A stretch of 64,000 nt of DNA from Paroedura picta (Eukaryota; Chordata; Lepidosauria; Squamata; Gekkonidae), in the NCBI RefSeq assembly GCF_049243985.1, contig NC_135370.1, positions 43,327,255 to 43,391,254 of the forward strand, in the 5' to 3' direction. Position 1 is the stretch's first letter; every line of letters starts with the position of its first letter. The translations under genes and the position numbers were made by a program. Under the pieces are notes generated by a model. The model ran no database searches. It had not been told where the DNA came from and saw only the letters and a program-made list of their open reading frames with translations. This document shows positions 44,015 through 55,598 of the stretch, piece after piece.

Positions 44015-44555
44015 CCGTATATACTCACATATAAGCTGACCCGCATATAAGCCGAGGCACTTAATTACACCAAAAAAGGCTGGAAAAACTTATTGACTCA
44101 CATATAAGCCGAGGGTGGTGTTTGGATAGTGACTTTTTCCTCTCCCCCCCCCACATGTTTTGGGCAGGATTTTTTACCCTTTTCTTCCCACTCTCCTCCT
44201 GCCTCCTCTTTCCCTCTGATCCCTCGTGCCTTTATTCTTTCCTCTAGGAATGTTTCCTCCTTCTGCTCTCTGTTCTCCCTCTGAGACAGAGGCTTCAGAG
44301 CTTCCTGCAGCATGTGCTAGCCTCGTGCTAGCCTCGTTAAGGCAGTGAGGAGGGGATGCAGAGATTGCTCTTTCCCACCCAGGCTTGCTGAGTCTCTGCT
44401 GTTCCTGTTTCTTCAGGCAAGTATACTTGTCTCCCACCCCCACCCTCCAGTCTTGTCTGGAAGCTGTTTTTATTAATACCCGCATATAAGCCGAGGGGGA
44501 CTTTTCAGCTTTTAAAAAGGGCTGAAAAACTAGGCTTATATGCGAGTATATATGG
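44015..44555. mobile_element. TA-flanked inverted-repeat element (CCGTATATACTC ends)
   Basis: The left end CCGTATATACTCACATATAA (44015-44034) pairs with the right end 'cttatatgcgagtatatatgg', and TA dinucleotides flank both (44013, 44556). A TA duplication is the Tc1/mariner habit, though other classes cannot be excluded. The motif 'catataagccgag' occurs near the left end (about 44044 and 44101) and near the right end (about 44483). The pyrimidine-rich middle has no transposase. Confidence 0.72.
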
Positions 44556-44557
44556 TA

Positions 44558-44834
44558 ATCTTGAAATAGAGAAATCCTGAAGATAGCTACAGTCCTAGTT
44601 GACATCCACTATCATGACACTGACTTGGTTAATGTAGAATCACAGCAAAAATGGCATTTCCAGATGCAGTAAATTTGCTGTGCTTCGCCACTGTCAGTTG
44701 TGCAGTTGACAAGAAAGGAAGCAACACTTGATTTAATCCTGAGGAGTGCCCAGGGACTGATGGAGACCACTTACCATCACATTTGGTACACAGGTAAGCA
44801 GGAATCTAACCAGAAAGTTCAACACATCCATAAT
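44558..44834. other. Unassigned DNA
   Basis: Nothing recognised. Confidence 0.4.
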
Positions 44835-45165
44835 TAATTTGAATGCCAGGGAATGCAGAACTCTCAGCAGAGCCTGCAAGATGGAGCTCTTTTGCCAGGT
44901 CTTCGGGTGAGGCCAGGGCTATTAAGAGCTGGGCTCCCCTGAATAAGAGCTCTGTGGCTTCCTTTATACCCCCCGCCCCAGAGGTGCTATTCTTCTCTGT
45001 GTGCAGGGGGATTGGGAGAGTTAACTGTTGCCAATTGGCCTTGGTTTGTGATGTCCATTGTAAGGGGTTTTATAATGAGTTTTAATGGGGTGGGGGGTAT
45101 TCTGAATTGTTATCTACTTCGAGCCAGTCAATGGGACTGGCAGGATAGAAGTTATATAAGAATAA
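44835..45165 (+). mobile_element. L2-like LINE 3' end
   Basis: 'gcagagcctgcaagatggag' and 'ctcttttgccaggtcttcgg' match the 3' region at 34920-34970. It ends 'gttatctacttcgagccag' and 'agttatataagaataatttt'. Confidence 0.7.
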
Positions 45166-45249
45166 TTTTAAAATGTCTGCCACTGGCCACAGAACTGTGA
45201 GCCAAAGCTGGTTGATACACTGAAGTTCTTCCAGGAAGAAAACGGGAGG

Positions 45250-46290
45250 TAAGTAAATAAGGGATCCGACTGGAACTAGCACCACTCAACATATTCCTGA
45301 ACAATCTAAATCGTGGAGTGAGCAATAAATTGGACAAGTTTAAAGATTACGTCAAGTTATCCAAGACAGTGGAAAATCCAACAGATTGTAAAGAGCTTGA
45401 AAAGGAGTTCGCTAAACTAGCTGAATAGGCAGCAAAATAGTAAATGCAATTCAGTGTTAATGTAAAATACATACTGGAGCAAAATTCCGAACTTTTATCT
45501 ATCAATCAATGGTATATGTCCTGAAGCAGCAGAGATTCTCCAGGACGGAGAACATGACATTGTCACACACCTTTGCACTCTCTCTGAGTGCTGTCAAAGT
45601 TTTCCTGCCGAGGGCCACTTATTCCCCATGCTGCTAGCACTTCAACGTGCACAAGATCAGTGTCTCAAGGAGCTCTGTGGACGAAGGCCTCTGTAGCATC
45701 TGCAGGGAAGAGTGTAGGGAGGAAAATGTCACAGGATCCAAGCCATGGCAAAGAAAATACTAAGCTCGTGGCTGAAGATTAAAAGGGCATTCTGCATTAC
45801 TGATTACTACAAAAGGGGCAGAAAAATAAAATGTCATAATATCTTCAGGGGAGGGCAGCGTACAAATACAAAAATAAGTCAATAAATTTCTGGTGCTGCC
45901 CCGTTTGGAGCAGTGTGCCCAGTTCTTCAGGATACCCTCAGAAAGCATAGAGCCGAAAAGGTGTTGAAAAGCACAGCCAATGGAATCTAGAGGTCGGGTC
46001 ACTTTCCCCGCAAAGAAAAGGGAAAGCAGTTGCAGATTTTGAGTTTAAAAAAAAGATTATTGGCTAGCATGACAGATGCTTATAAAATATGAATGGTGTG
46101 GGGAAAGTAGATGGAGAAATGTTAACATTTGCGTTCACTAAAGAAAACTCAATTAGCAGTCTATTGAAGAAACCATCTAATAGAAAATTCTCCACTGGAA
46201 CAAGGGGGGAAAATAAGCTGCTATGAAAAATAACAAGGCTTGGTTAGATATTGCATAAATAGAAGCATTTTGCAAGACAGTCCCTGCAGA
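45250..46290 (+). mobile_element. Very old CR1-type LINE remnant
   Basis: 45270-45460 still suggests the RT region (LNIFLNNLNRGVSNKLDKFK, like LNLFINDL...LIKFADDTKL). 45860-46290 resembles the C-terminal region ('ggagcagtgtgcccagttct', 'gcttataaaatatgaatgg'). Unrelated sequence at 45480-45840 may be an insertion or rearrangement. Broken in many places. Confidence 0.55.
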
Positions 46291-46369
46291 TAAACAAATT
46301 TATTTTTTTTACTTCATTTATATTAATTTTCTCCCCAGTGAATACATTACTTTACAACATTCTCATTTC

Positions 46370-46490
46370 CTTTGTTCTAGCCCTGTGAAGTAGGTTAGGC
46401 TGAGAGAAGGTACCTAATTTGTCCTAGGTCACCCAGCCAGCTTCCATGACAGAGTGGGCATTTGAACCTGGGTGCTGCCGTTTCCAGATG
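46370..46490 (-). mobile_element. Old tRNA-derived SINE fragment
   Basis: 'ccctgtgaagtaggttaggc' then 'ggtcacccagccagcttcca' and 'tttgaacctgggtgctg' is a diverged reversed SINE body. Confidence 0.6.
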
Positions 46491-46659
46491 AATCTTCATT
46501 AAATTCAAGCTGACCACATTTCGCTTCTAGAAACAAGTTGGGATTGGTTTTGTTAACTCTGAGAAAGACTAGGTGGCCCCAGATGAGAGCAGAATAGCCC
46601 CTGCTCCATCCCCCTGCCCCCCGTATAATCAGCTGGCCAACAGGGAATTTTATCTCATT
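46491..46659. other. Unassigned DNA
   Basis: Nothing recognised. Confidence 0.4.
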
Positions 46660-46830
46660 TCAATCATTTATACCCCACCTTTATCTCAGTTGGGGAGCCA
46701 AAGTGGTTTAAATTGTTCTCTCCTCCATTTTATCCTCACAACAACCCAGTGAGGTAGGTTAGGCTAAGAGAATGTGACTGGCCCGAGGTCACCCAGGAAG
46801 CTTTCCAGCAACAGATCTAAGCCTGTGTCA
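46660..46830 (-). mobile_element. Old tRNA-derived SINE fragment
   Basis: 'ataccccacctttatctcag', 'cctcacaacaacccagtgag' and 'ccgaggtcacccaggaagct': the same class as 46370-46490 and equally diverged. Confidence 0.6.
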
Positions 46831-47526
46831 CAGGCAATGTGGTGATGTCACTGCCTGTGCACACCGGAAATTGCATCAGCATGTCCCCAGTGATGCATGG
46901 ATGCTCTGATATTGGTCCAAAAATTCAGTTAAAAATTACTTCTAACAGAATTTTTGCCCAAATCCCAGAGTATCCCTGTGTCACAATGACATCACTTTGG
47001 GTGCATTCCAGAAGTGATGTCACTGTGTTGCTATAATGAGACTGGCCTGGGCCTCTCTTTGCTCCTGCTGAGTCCCCACCCCGATTCTTCACCCCCCACA
47101 CTAGTTACCAGGGGTACCTGGCAAGAACAAATGATTCTGAAATGGGCATAAGAAGCATCCCCAAAAAACTATTAATTTTTCAGGTCTTTATAGAAAATCA
47201 TTCATAGCAAATGCGGGAGACCGGGGGCGGGGGGGGGGGCAACAGTATGAGGCTTTGTGAGACCAGAACATAAAATTCTTCTGTGATTAAGAGAAACATA
47301 TGAAACTACTAAAATGCAGGCAAATGTAGAATGTGCAAAGAAAATGGACACTTATCTATAAGCTGATTTATGGGCTTGTTCCGCCTGTTTCAATGTCCCT
47401 CCGATGAAATGCCACAAAAGCTGAAAGCAGCCTGTTTCTGCTAAGTCAGGGTGAGGCAACAGCTGGAAGTCTTCCAAGGAAGGAAGTCTGAAACGGCAGC
47501 AGCAAAAGCAGTAGTCGGTTCCATTG
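46831..47526. other. Unassigned DNA
   Basis: It contains a G run (47224-47240) and repeated 'gtgatgtcactg' words near 46840 and 47015. No gene or known repeat. Confidence 0.4.
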
Positions 47527-47534
47527 TTCTACAG

Positions 47535-47672
47535 CAGGGGTAGTCAAACTGCGGCCTTCCAGATGTCCATGGACTACAATTCCCAAGAGCCCCCTGCCAG
47601 CAAATGCTGGCAGGGGGCTCCTGGGAATTGTAGTCCATGGACATCTGGAGGGCTGCAGTTTGACTACCCCTG
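47535..47672. mobile_element. Palindromic hAT MITE, copy 7
   Basis: Perfect 8-bp duplication ttctacag (47527-47534 and 47673-47680). Full-length palindrome. Confidence 0.93.
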
Positions 47673-47739
47673 TTCTACAGCTTCCATCTACTTGGAACCC
47701 TCCTAAAGTGTGCTCAGTGGGGCACACCTCCAGGAAAGC

Positions 47740-48170
47740 GTTCTTGGAGTTAATGAATTGTCTTCATGCGTTTCACCAATGTAATTATCTTCCAATTTAA
47801 ATAATCATGAAAGCTTAAAAACTCCCCTCAAAAAATAATATCCATAATCAATGAATATTATGACACATTATTTATGAAGTTTGCTTACAATGTTTACAAA
47901 CTCTACCAACTGAATTATCATCTGCTAAATAAAGACCTTTTTTATGACCGGAACTCATCAGCAGTTTAAATAAAGACATTAATTCTGGATTTTATGCTCT
48001 GTAATTCAGGGGGTTATAAACGTCAGGTTGTTGTTTGTTCTCATTTAGCTGATTAACAGTATTCTGCCCAGTTTATTTTTATAGATTCAGTATATGAAGT
48101 TCAAGGATCAACTTAAAATATTTAGCCCCATAAAAGAAAAATATGGATAACAATGTATTGTGTTTACAAT
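47740..48170. promoter_or_regulatory. Candidate conserved non-coding element 3
   Basis: About 430 bp without repeats. It is rich in homeodomain and POU-like words ('gttaatgaattg', 'ccaatgtaattatc', 'aaataatcatgaaag') and free of simple repeats. Same texture as 36600-37060 and 39750-40140. Function is inferred. Confidence 0.35.
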
Positions 48171-48595
48171 CAGTGCATCCCACCTTCAGGACCCTTTTGG
48201 GAGGAGGGGTGGAAAATAAATGTTTTAATTACATTTAGAAAGCCCTGCATGCTGAGAAATGGAATTGGCAAAATGGAAATGGAAAAATACAGGTTGAGGA
48301 AAAGAATTCCCTGCTGACTTTCCTAAGTTTCCTTTATACCCATCATCTTGTTTTGGCTAGCTGCTGCTTCTATATTATATTTTTCATATCATTTTCAACC
48401 TTCTCTCCTTCACAATTTCCTTCTTACCTTTGTCAAACTTCTATATAGTGTCTGACAATTGCTATTCATAGTGATAGACTAGAGCAATTATATCTAAGTC
48501 ATTTAAAAGGATATGGAAATTACTCACTATCTCCCTCTAAGCTGATAAGATACGGTACTGTCATCTATCTGTCTGTCTTCTATCATTTCTCCTTC
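48171..48595. other. Unassigned DNA
   Basis: Nothing recognised. Confidence 0.4.
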
Positions 48596-48774
48596 ATAAT
48601 TCGCTAAGGGCAGAGTGGGCGGGACCGGTCCGGGTGAGGGGCCCATTGGAAGGCGCGAAGATACAATTCACACCAGTCGGGAGGAGTTTCGCGCCTCCCG
48701 AACCGCCCACCCCCCCCCACAGGGGAGCGTTGTGTGATGCGCCCGCACTGGCTGCGGACAGCCCTGGCACGGCG
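48596..48774. other. GC-rich island resembling the Helitron-like family
   Basis: 'cataattcgctaaggg' resembles 'tataattcgttaagcc' (18036). 'ggtgaggggcccattggaag' followed by 'gcgcgaag' resembles 18110-18150 and 20647-20670. A GC inverted pair flanks it: 'ggcgcgaag' and 'tttcgcgcc'. A C run lies at 48711-48719. Probably a remnant of the family. Confidence 0.4.
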
Positions 48775-49065
48775 GCCCTCGCTACTGGAAGGAAGACACA
48801 GCCAAGTCATTCATGTCTCTTCTCCACCATTCTCTGAACATTTGAGGCCTACCACACAAGGTTGTTGTGCAGATGAAACTAGATACTGTTGCGAGGTTAT
48901 TTTGTTTCCTGTTTCATCATTAAAAGAACCCTGTGCAGCAGACCTCAAGTGTTTCATCTCCACAACAACCTGTGTGGGATGCTCAAATGTTTATTTTGCA
49001 CAACAGCCCTGTCCACTCTCCAAAGCATCCATTATTGCCTAGAGAGCTTATCCTTAAAGTCTGGA
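48775..49065 (+). repeat. Unclassified dispersed repeat, copy 2
   Basis: Colinear with 23930-24215 from 'ctcgct(a/g)ctgga' to 'gagagct(t/g)atc'. The two copies differ by scattered substitutions and a few short gaps. Confidence 0.8.
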
Positions 49066-49326
49066 GATTTTTAGCACAAACAGATAGACAGACCAGCAAG
49101 GGTCCTGCAAGCATGGAAAGTATAAGAAGATATAAATAAGTAATATTTAGACCTTGTAACTGCAAATGGTGAACAAGTAAGTGAATGGAGAGACACAGGG
49201 GCTGAAGTGACTTTGCTCAAGCCTGGCCTGATAAAAATCAGAATTTGCCATGAAGGAAATAAAAGGCATGTGGCCCAGGATTTCAAGTGGAGTTAGCTTG
49301 GATTTACAGGAAAGTAGACAGTGAGA
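49066..49326. other. Unassigned DNA
   Basis: Nothing recognised. Confidence 0.4.
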
Positions 49327-49362
49327 CTTGGTGTGTGTGTGCGTGTGTGTGTGTGTGAGGGG
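49327..49362. repeat. (TG)n microsatellite
   Basis: About 15 TG units with one CG interruption, then a G run. Confidence 0.95.
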
Positions 49363-49540
49363 GGGAACTAGGCTTTCCAGTTTTATTAGGCAACAACTTG
49401 GCTTTGCTGACAACAGGAACTGGAGATGACAGCAATAGGCCCCAGGCTTCAGAAGGGCAAACTTCACCAGCCAAGCAACAGACTATGTTAGCTAAGCCCA
49501 GTGAAAGTGAAGTTGTGAAGTGCGGCTTCAAAAGGGCTCT

Positions 49541-49830
49541 GAGCCTCTTGTGGCACAGAGTGGTAAGCGGCAGAAATGCTTTCTGAAGCTGTCTGTCCAT
49601 GAGGTTGGGAGTTCGATCCCAGCAGCCGGCTCAAGGTTGACTCAGCCTTCCATCCTTCCGAGGTCGGTAAAATGAGTACCCAGCTTGCTGGGGGTAAAAC
49701 GGTAAAGACTGGGGAAGGCACTGGCAAGGCCACCCTGTATTGAGTCTGCCATGAAAACGCTGGAGGGCGTCACCCCAAGGGTCAGACATGACTCGGTGCT
49801 TGCACAGGGGATACCTTTACCTTTACCTTA
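49541..49830 (+). mobile_element. tRNA-derived SINE with (ACCTTT)n tail
   Basis: Same family as 14286-14566: 'gagcctcttgtggcacagag', B-box 'gagttcgatcccagc', 'acgctggagggcgtcacccc' and tail 'acctttacctttacc'. A small insertion follows the A-box region ('cagaaatgctttctgaagct'). Confidence 0.9.
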
Positions 49831-50170
49831 CCACCCTCCAAAGCAGCCCTTTCAGCCTGGGGAGCTGAACAGTAATTCCAGGAGATACCCAGGCCCCACC
49901 TGCATGTTGGCTACCCCAGGGTTGGAAATATTTCATGAAAGTGGATCCTCAAAAGGGTATAATACCTCCAGTCAGCCACATGGTGTCCCTGGCCTACTTC
50001 AGATCAAGAAAACATTGCAGAAAGGAGGTTAGGTTGCCAGATAGATATAGGTTCATGTTCAGGAATGCCACACTTCCTAAGTGTGATTGCTTTGGGTCAG
50101 GAGTTTTGTGCACAGAGAGACCTCTTCTTAGGGTTGCCAGCTTCCAAGTGAGGTACAACATCCACACCAA
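49831..50170. mobile_element. Fragments of the 'ggcaaccct' MITE-like repeat
   Basis: 'caccctccaaagcagccctt', 'agtaattccaggagatac' and 'aggccccacctgcatg' match its inner part. 'agggttgccagcttccaag' at 50129 is a left end and 'gttaggttgccagata' another. They are broken or nested pieces. Confidence 0.5.
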
Positions 50171-51239
50171 GCCATGAGCTAATACCCGTTGTATTATAGT
50201 ATACAATGAGCTTTACTACTAGTCTGTAATCATTTCGACACTGAAGAACTGAGGTTAGATAAGGATGGTTGGTATCTGACTGAGGGGCAAAGATTTAACT
50301 GTAAGCCAGAACTTATCCTACAACCTAGTTTGATAGCCAAGACTCTCAGCACTAGAGCTTGATCAGCGATGTATAATGGTTAGAACACCAGACAAAACCC
50401 AGGTTCATATCCTCCACAGTGCATGGAAGCTTGATGGGTGACCGTAACCTAGAAACTGGCTCAACCTAATTTACCTAATGGGGTTGTTGTTGTAAGGAGA
50501 AACAGTGTCAAGTAGGGATTGAGTAACAATGCTAGATTTGCTAAGGAAGGGGGTCTACCGTAATAAGTTTCTGTAGGAATTAGAATATCAAAGCTGTTTA
50601 AAATTCTGTGAATCCACACTCAGTAATAGCCACTGTATTTTGAGCTCTGCGCCATAGGGTCCCCTCCAATCTGGAAGGTATATGAAGTTGTAATGGCTAC
50701 TCACTCCACTACTTAAAAGAAGACTCACAAGCTCTACACCTCCTGAACTAGAACTAGGCGAAGCCCACAGGGATAGGAGCAACAACTGTATCATCAGTGA
50801 TGGGACAATACGTTGAACCAGAGAGAACCATGCATAGAATCAGGCATCTTCACATGGATCTTTTTCGTGGCTTGGGATCCACACATATGTGGCTTGATGC
50901 CTTTCTCTGATAATTAAGGCTGCATAAGCAGTTCCTCTCGCTGGAATGCAACCACAGGAACAGTGCTGCATAGATGGATCGCAATCTATGATTTGATCAT
51001 ATCATATCATCTGAGAGTACTGAATCCAGGTAGCATCTTCCTGTCAGAAAGGGGATGGCAATACAGCACTAATGATCTATGCTATGTAAATAAGCCTTTC
51101 CATACTGTATGTTTGTTTTATTTATATCTAATCCCCCCCGGGAGACTTAAGGGAACTTATAATACAAGAAGGAAGGCTTCAAAAAACAAAGTACATCTTC
51201 CCTTCTTCATCTGTTGGCCGACCACTCATATTTGTTTGT
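50171..51239. other. Mostly unassigned DNA with an old SINE scrap
   Basis: 'tgtataatggttagaacacc' with 'ggttcatatcctcc' and 'cctaatggggttgttgttgt' (50368-50495) looks like a decayed plus-strand tRNA-derived SINE. Nothing else was recognised. Confidence 0.45.
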
Positions 51240-51358
51240 GTTTTTAATTGAATTGCTTTAAAATTTTAAATGCATTATTAATTGCTCAATTTTTAAATTT
51301 TAACGTTCGCCTTGACAGAGGGGAAAGGTGGCATAAAAATGTTTTGAATAAATAAAAC
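51240..51358 (+). mobile_element. L2-like tail
   Basis: 'cgttcgccttgacagagggg' and 'aaaggtggcataaaaatg' with 'aataaataaaacg' at the end. Confidence 0.6.
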
Positions 51359-51359
51359 G

Positions 51360-52100
51360 AACAACACAACCATCAGGCCAGAATATTCTGAAGATTAAAT
51401 TTAATTAAATAAACTCAGAAGTTTGCTGGCGTCTTCCTTTAGAGTTCCAAATGTAAACAGCATAATTCTTTGGGTAGAATATGTTTAGGATGAAATTAAA
51501 TTAAAATATAAAATTGTTTTTGAAGTCTATAAAATGCAATCAATTGAGACATGAATCTCTTAAGCTTTGAACTGTTTCTTCAATGTTGTTTTCTAAAGCT
51601 TATAAAAGCTATGGTGAAATAAACTGTATGAAATGCATCTTAAAACCACTTTAACTTCCTTTTTCTCCAAGTTCCAGTCTTATGAAATTGAGAGGGCATA
51701 AACAGTCCATAGAGAATCACAGTAGTACTAATGACACACAAGCATAATTTTACATTATTCTGAAATTCATAAATTATCCCACTTCATTTGTACTTTTCAG
51801 TAAGTTTTTGTATGCTCTTTTTCTCACTAGTTTACTTCCCCTCCCTTATATATCACAAACAGGGCTTCTGCTTAAAAGTTCCTTCTGATTTAATTTTACA
51901 TCCATGCAAAACGCTATTTCTGGATTTGCAGAAGAATAGGATATTTGCTCCTATGATGGCTCTGTCCACTTACTCCCTCAGAGGCAAGATTTTCCTTCTA
52001 GTTTTCTTTCCCTTCTGTGACTGAGCTGTCCTTGTTATCTGTTTTCTTTTTTCCTAAAGAACTCTAGGTATCCTTTCCTCTCATAGTATAATATTTTAGC
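51360..52100. other. Unassigned AT-rich DNA
   Basis: Nothing recognised. Confidence 0.45.
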
Positions 52101-52913
52101 TGTTGGCCCAGCCCAGGAACCTGAAGGAAGGATCCAAAGCACACTTTGACTTAAACAACTGGCACTTTTGGAATTCAAAAATAACAAAATGTTTTATTTA
52201 ATATAGAAGGGAAAAAACAGGTGAAATCAGGCTTGAAAATTCTGAGGTAAAACCAGTACATACAGACTTTAGTTCTTATGTTTCAAGCTAATGAGTGTTT
52301 CTTAAGCAATTGTGACTGAAATATTTATGTCCAGAGGCCTTTATTCCTGTGTTTTCCCCAAGCACTGTAGCATGCTTTCTTTGAGTAATATCTCTCCTTT
52401 TGGTTTCAGCACCCAAACCTCTTCTCTTGAAACACCAGTACTCATTGGAAGTATTTAACTGACTTTTAAGATCCCTAAAGGCAGTTTCTAACCACACTAG
52501 ACTAGGGAACTCTGCACTCTTCAGAGCTAACTATCAGCTCTGGATAGGGAACTTTCTTCTCTCTCGGGAAGATCTATCCCCTTTCCTTAGCCCGAATGGA
52601 AGTCTTTGTTAAACTACCCACTCATCCTTGCCAACTCTCCCCAGTTCTCCTGTCAGTGTAAATCTGCTCTCAGTCAGGGCTGAATTCCAAAACTGTCAAT
52701 ATATGATTCTTCTCAACTAGGGCTGAAATCTGAATGAATTCTCTTCAGCATTCAGCTCAGAAGTCTTTCGCTTCTCAGCTGCTGCTAACCAATCAGTTTG
52801 CTTGGAGCAGCCTGTCACTCAAGGTTCCCCATTTTTTGTAAAGATTTAACCCTTCACTGTTCAAAAGCTGTTTGCACAGCATTTTTAAGCTTCTAAAAGT
52901 ACACTTTATCACA
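52101..52913 (-). mobile_element. Possible solo LTR (LTR-element fossil)
   Basis: On the minus strand the block begins TGTGATAAAG and ends GGGCCAACA (TG...CA form). It has a polyadenylation-like AATAAA about 100 bp before its end. No matching target duplication was found and no internal genes adjoin it. Low confidence; if real, it is old. Confidence 0.25.
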
Positions 52914-53904
52914 ACTCCATTAAATGCACATATATCATTAGTTTTTTCTTTACCATCTTTCTAAACTAAGTGTAAGTGGATTGTAGAATGGAAAAGAAAA
53001 ATCCAACAGACTGCTGAACATATTTTAAAGTTATGGAGCATTTAAAAATGCTTATACGTTGAAACATGTTGTCCTTTCAAGGTTTGTGATTTTAATTAAG
53101 ATGCTGATTGTGTTATCTATTAAATTAACCACAACTGATTTCATTCAATTAACCTGACACAATAAATTAAGCATGTAAACCACACAATCCTTGGAGGGGG
53201 GGGGGATATTCATGGAGTTGACCAGCTGCTACACTGGTGTATCTCAATGGTATAGTATCCAGCAACAGTGGTGCCATGGCCATGTGCTAGCACAGTAACA
53301 GAGGTAGCCCCATGGGAACACTACTGGTACAAACCTCTGCACCAGCAGGGAAAGAGTGAGCCTGAAAACGTGACAGGAGTTACTCTGCTCCTTAAGCCAT
53401 CCCATCCTAGAAACAACCCCCAGAACTACCAAAATGTAAAGCCAGCACAATGCACAACATAGCCCATAGACACCCATGCAACAGCAATGGCAAAATACCT
53501 CCCTTCCTGTGAACATAGTCCTGCCCTTGAGCTTTGGTGTAGTTAGAATATTAAATAAAGCTGCAGCCAATCACAGCTCTCCCCACCCCTTCCTTATACC
53601 CAGTCACAGCCTCCCTGTGTACAGCATAAACCTGAGACAAGATGCTTCATACCTAACAGGATAGGGTAGGTGGCACATATCTCCCACATCAGTGCTTCAC
53701 CTTGGTAGAGGGAAATACACAGAGGGCACTGCGTGCTACCAAGGGGGCTGCATCACCAATATATCTCATTTCAGAACCCTGACCAGTACCTCCATCTTTG
53801 GAGTTGCACACTACCCCCGTGCACTGTAAGGTGGGCAGGGGAAAGGATCCAGAAAGCTCTGTACTTTCCCCTTCCTCATCACTCCTGTTTTATTTTGATG
53901 CAAA
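52914..53904. other. Unassigned DNA
   Basis: A G run lies at 53197-53206. Open frames on both strands at 53244-53570 lack domains. No repeat was recognised. Confidence 0.4.
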
Positions 53905-54660
53905 ACATAGGGACTGGTCCAGGGGTAACTTAAGGACTGATAATGTTAGGTCACTATTAGCTTTCACGTGTTGCAGCTCTTGGGTTGTGGACTGTCTAGC
54001 CTCAGATGGCAGGAACACCCGTAGTAGGGCCTCCAAGGATGACCAGAGTAGATTGGCAGGTTCATGTAGGAATAGGAAGTCCTTCAAGTATGCATGGCCC
54101 AAGCCATATAGGGCTTTACATGTCAATGCTAGCACCCTGAAATTGGCCTGGAAGCAAATTGATAACCAGTGCAGATGAAAAAAGAGTTGAGTGATATATG
54201 ATTCACTGCAGTCAACCTTCTGGCATTCCGTATCAACTATAGCTTCAGGACAGTCGTCAAGGGCAGCCCCACATAGATAGAACACACTTCAAAAATCTAA
54301 TCTAGATATAACCAGGGTGTCATCACACAGCTAGATCTGTAGGAAGGGCTGCAGCTGGCTCACCAAGTAAAGCTGGTGAAAAGCACCCTAGCCGCCAGTG
54401 CTACCTGTTGATCCAACACAAGGTCCATTCCAGGAACAGCCCCCAAGTTATGAACCCTCTCCTTTAGGGAGAGTGCAACCCCATCCAGAAAGATATACCA
54501 GTTCTTGGATCAAATCTTTTGACCACAAGTAGCACCTGTGTTTTCTCAGGATTAAGTTTCAGTTTGTAGCCCTCACCTATCCCCAAAAACAGCCATTCAG
54601 GATTTCCATTGTTTCCTTGGGATCTGCTGAACCTTGAAATATTGCTGAGAGTCATTCACA
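53905..54660 (-). mobile_element. L2-like LINE, 3' half, minus strand (older)
   Basis: A minus-strand frame over 54464-54655 contains GEGYKLKLNPEKTQVLLV, the L2 post-catalytic motif. The frame 53890-54285 has LHWLSICFQANFRVLALTCK then ALYGLGHAYL, the conserved 'LHWLPI...R..FK...' region of L2 C-termini. 'catggcccaagccatatagg' is its DNA counterpart. Broken frames. Confidence 0.82.
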
Positions 54661-55189
54661 TATTTACGGGAAACTCAACCCAAATCTCAGTCTAAACTTG
54701 CACATGAATCATATGTCTAATACCCATAATGACTCCACCATGAAGATCAAAAAACCCGCAAGGGGGAGCTGTGCAGAGATAAGCACTGGCATTTGTACAA
54801 ACTGGCAGAAAAATCTGAAAGCAGGAAAATGGTGTGTGTGTGTGGGGGGGGGGAACCCTACAAAAAATAAAAGGCCAAAGGGCAGCCAATGATATTTCTT
54901 TGGGTTCCCAAATATCTTTGTTTCATCAGAAATAGAGGTAACGGGGTGGAGTCAGAGAGAATATTTGGAACTACAGTGAAAAGAACACACAAGGTGAATT
55001 TTTAAGGGAATGCCAAACCTCCTTCAAACCTCTCTTGCCTGGAAAAACTCTGGGGCAGGCTTTCTCAAATGGGTGGCAGCTAATTAAGTTTAAAAATATC
55101 TTTAAAATTTGTTAAACATTTATTGGGTGATACGACCTATGGAACACATTTTACTGGTCTTTTTCAGATTGCTGTTGGATTCCTGTTTT
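54661..55189. other. Unassigned DNA upstream of the CpG island
   Basis: A TG/G run lies at 54834-54853. Nothing else was recognised. Confidence 0.45.
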
Positions 55190-55436
55190 ATCCGGGAAGC
55201 GAGGCCGCAGCAAGCGCTTGTCTCTTCCAGCGCTTGCATGATCAAACCTCTCCTGCGCTGAGCGAGCTTCCACCCTGGGCTTCTAGCGCAGGCGCCGGAT
55301 CCATGAGGGATGAGATCACAGGAGCTGTCCCCATGCGAAGCCAGCAACACAAACGCCGTACCTGGCAACCGCCTTTCAAGACAGGAGCAAGGCAAAGAAG
55401 AAAGGGGGGGGGAAACACCGAAGGGGGGGGAAGGTG

Positions 55437-55458
55437 ATTGGCCCGCGTCTCCACCAAT
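55437..55458. promoter_or_regulatory. Paired CCAAT-type boxes
   Basis: ATTGG at 55437-55441 and CCAAT at 55454-55458, about 140-160 bp upstream of the candidate ATG. This fits NF-Y sites of a TATA-less promoter. Confidence 0.5.
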
Positions 55459-55598
55459 AGGCTGCGCTCGCTGTCATCGAAACTGGAGCGGGGAGTGTAA
55501 GAGAGTCTGGGAAGTGCCCGGTAGGGATTTCTGCGAGGAGGCGGCCGCCCTTGCCCTTGTGATCGGCGCGGCACACTCGCCCATCAGCTTCCCCGAGG

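Noticed and set aside
44098-44605. Minus-strand frames inside the TA-flanked element
   Set aside because: The Glu/Lys/Arg-rich peptide comes from the pyrimidine-rich middle on the other strand. It has no transposase motif.
53244-53570. Overlapping open frames on both strands
   Set aside because: The Cys/Trp/Val-rich minus-strand peptide has no family resemblance and the plus strand is equally open. Most likely chance.
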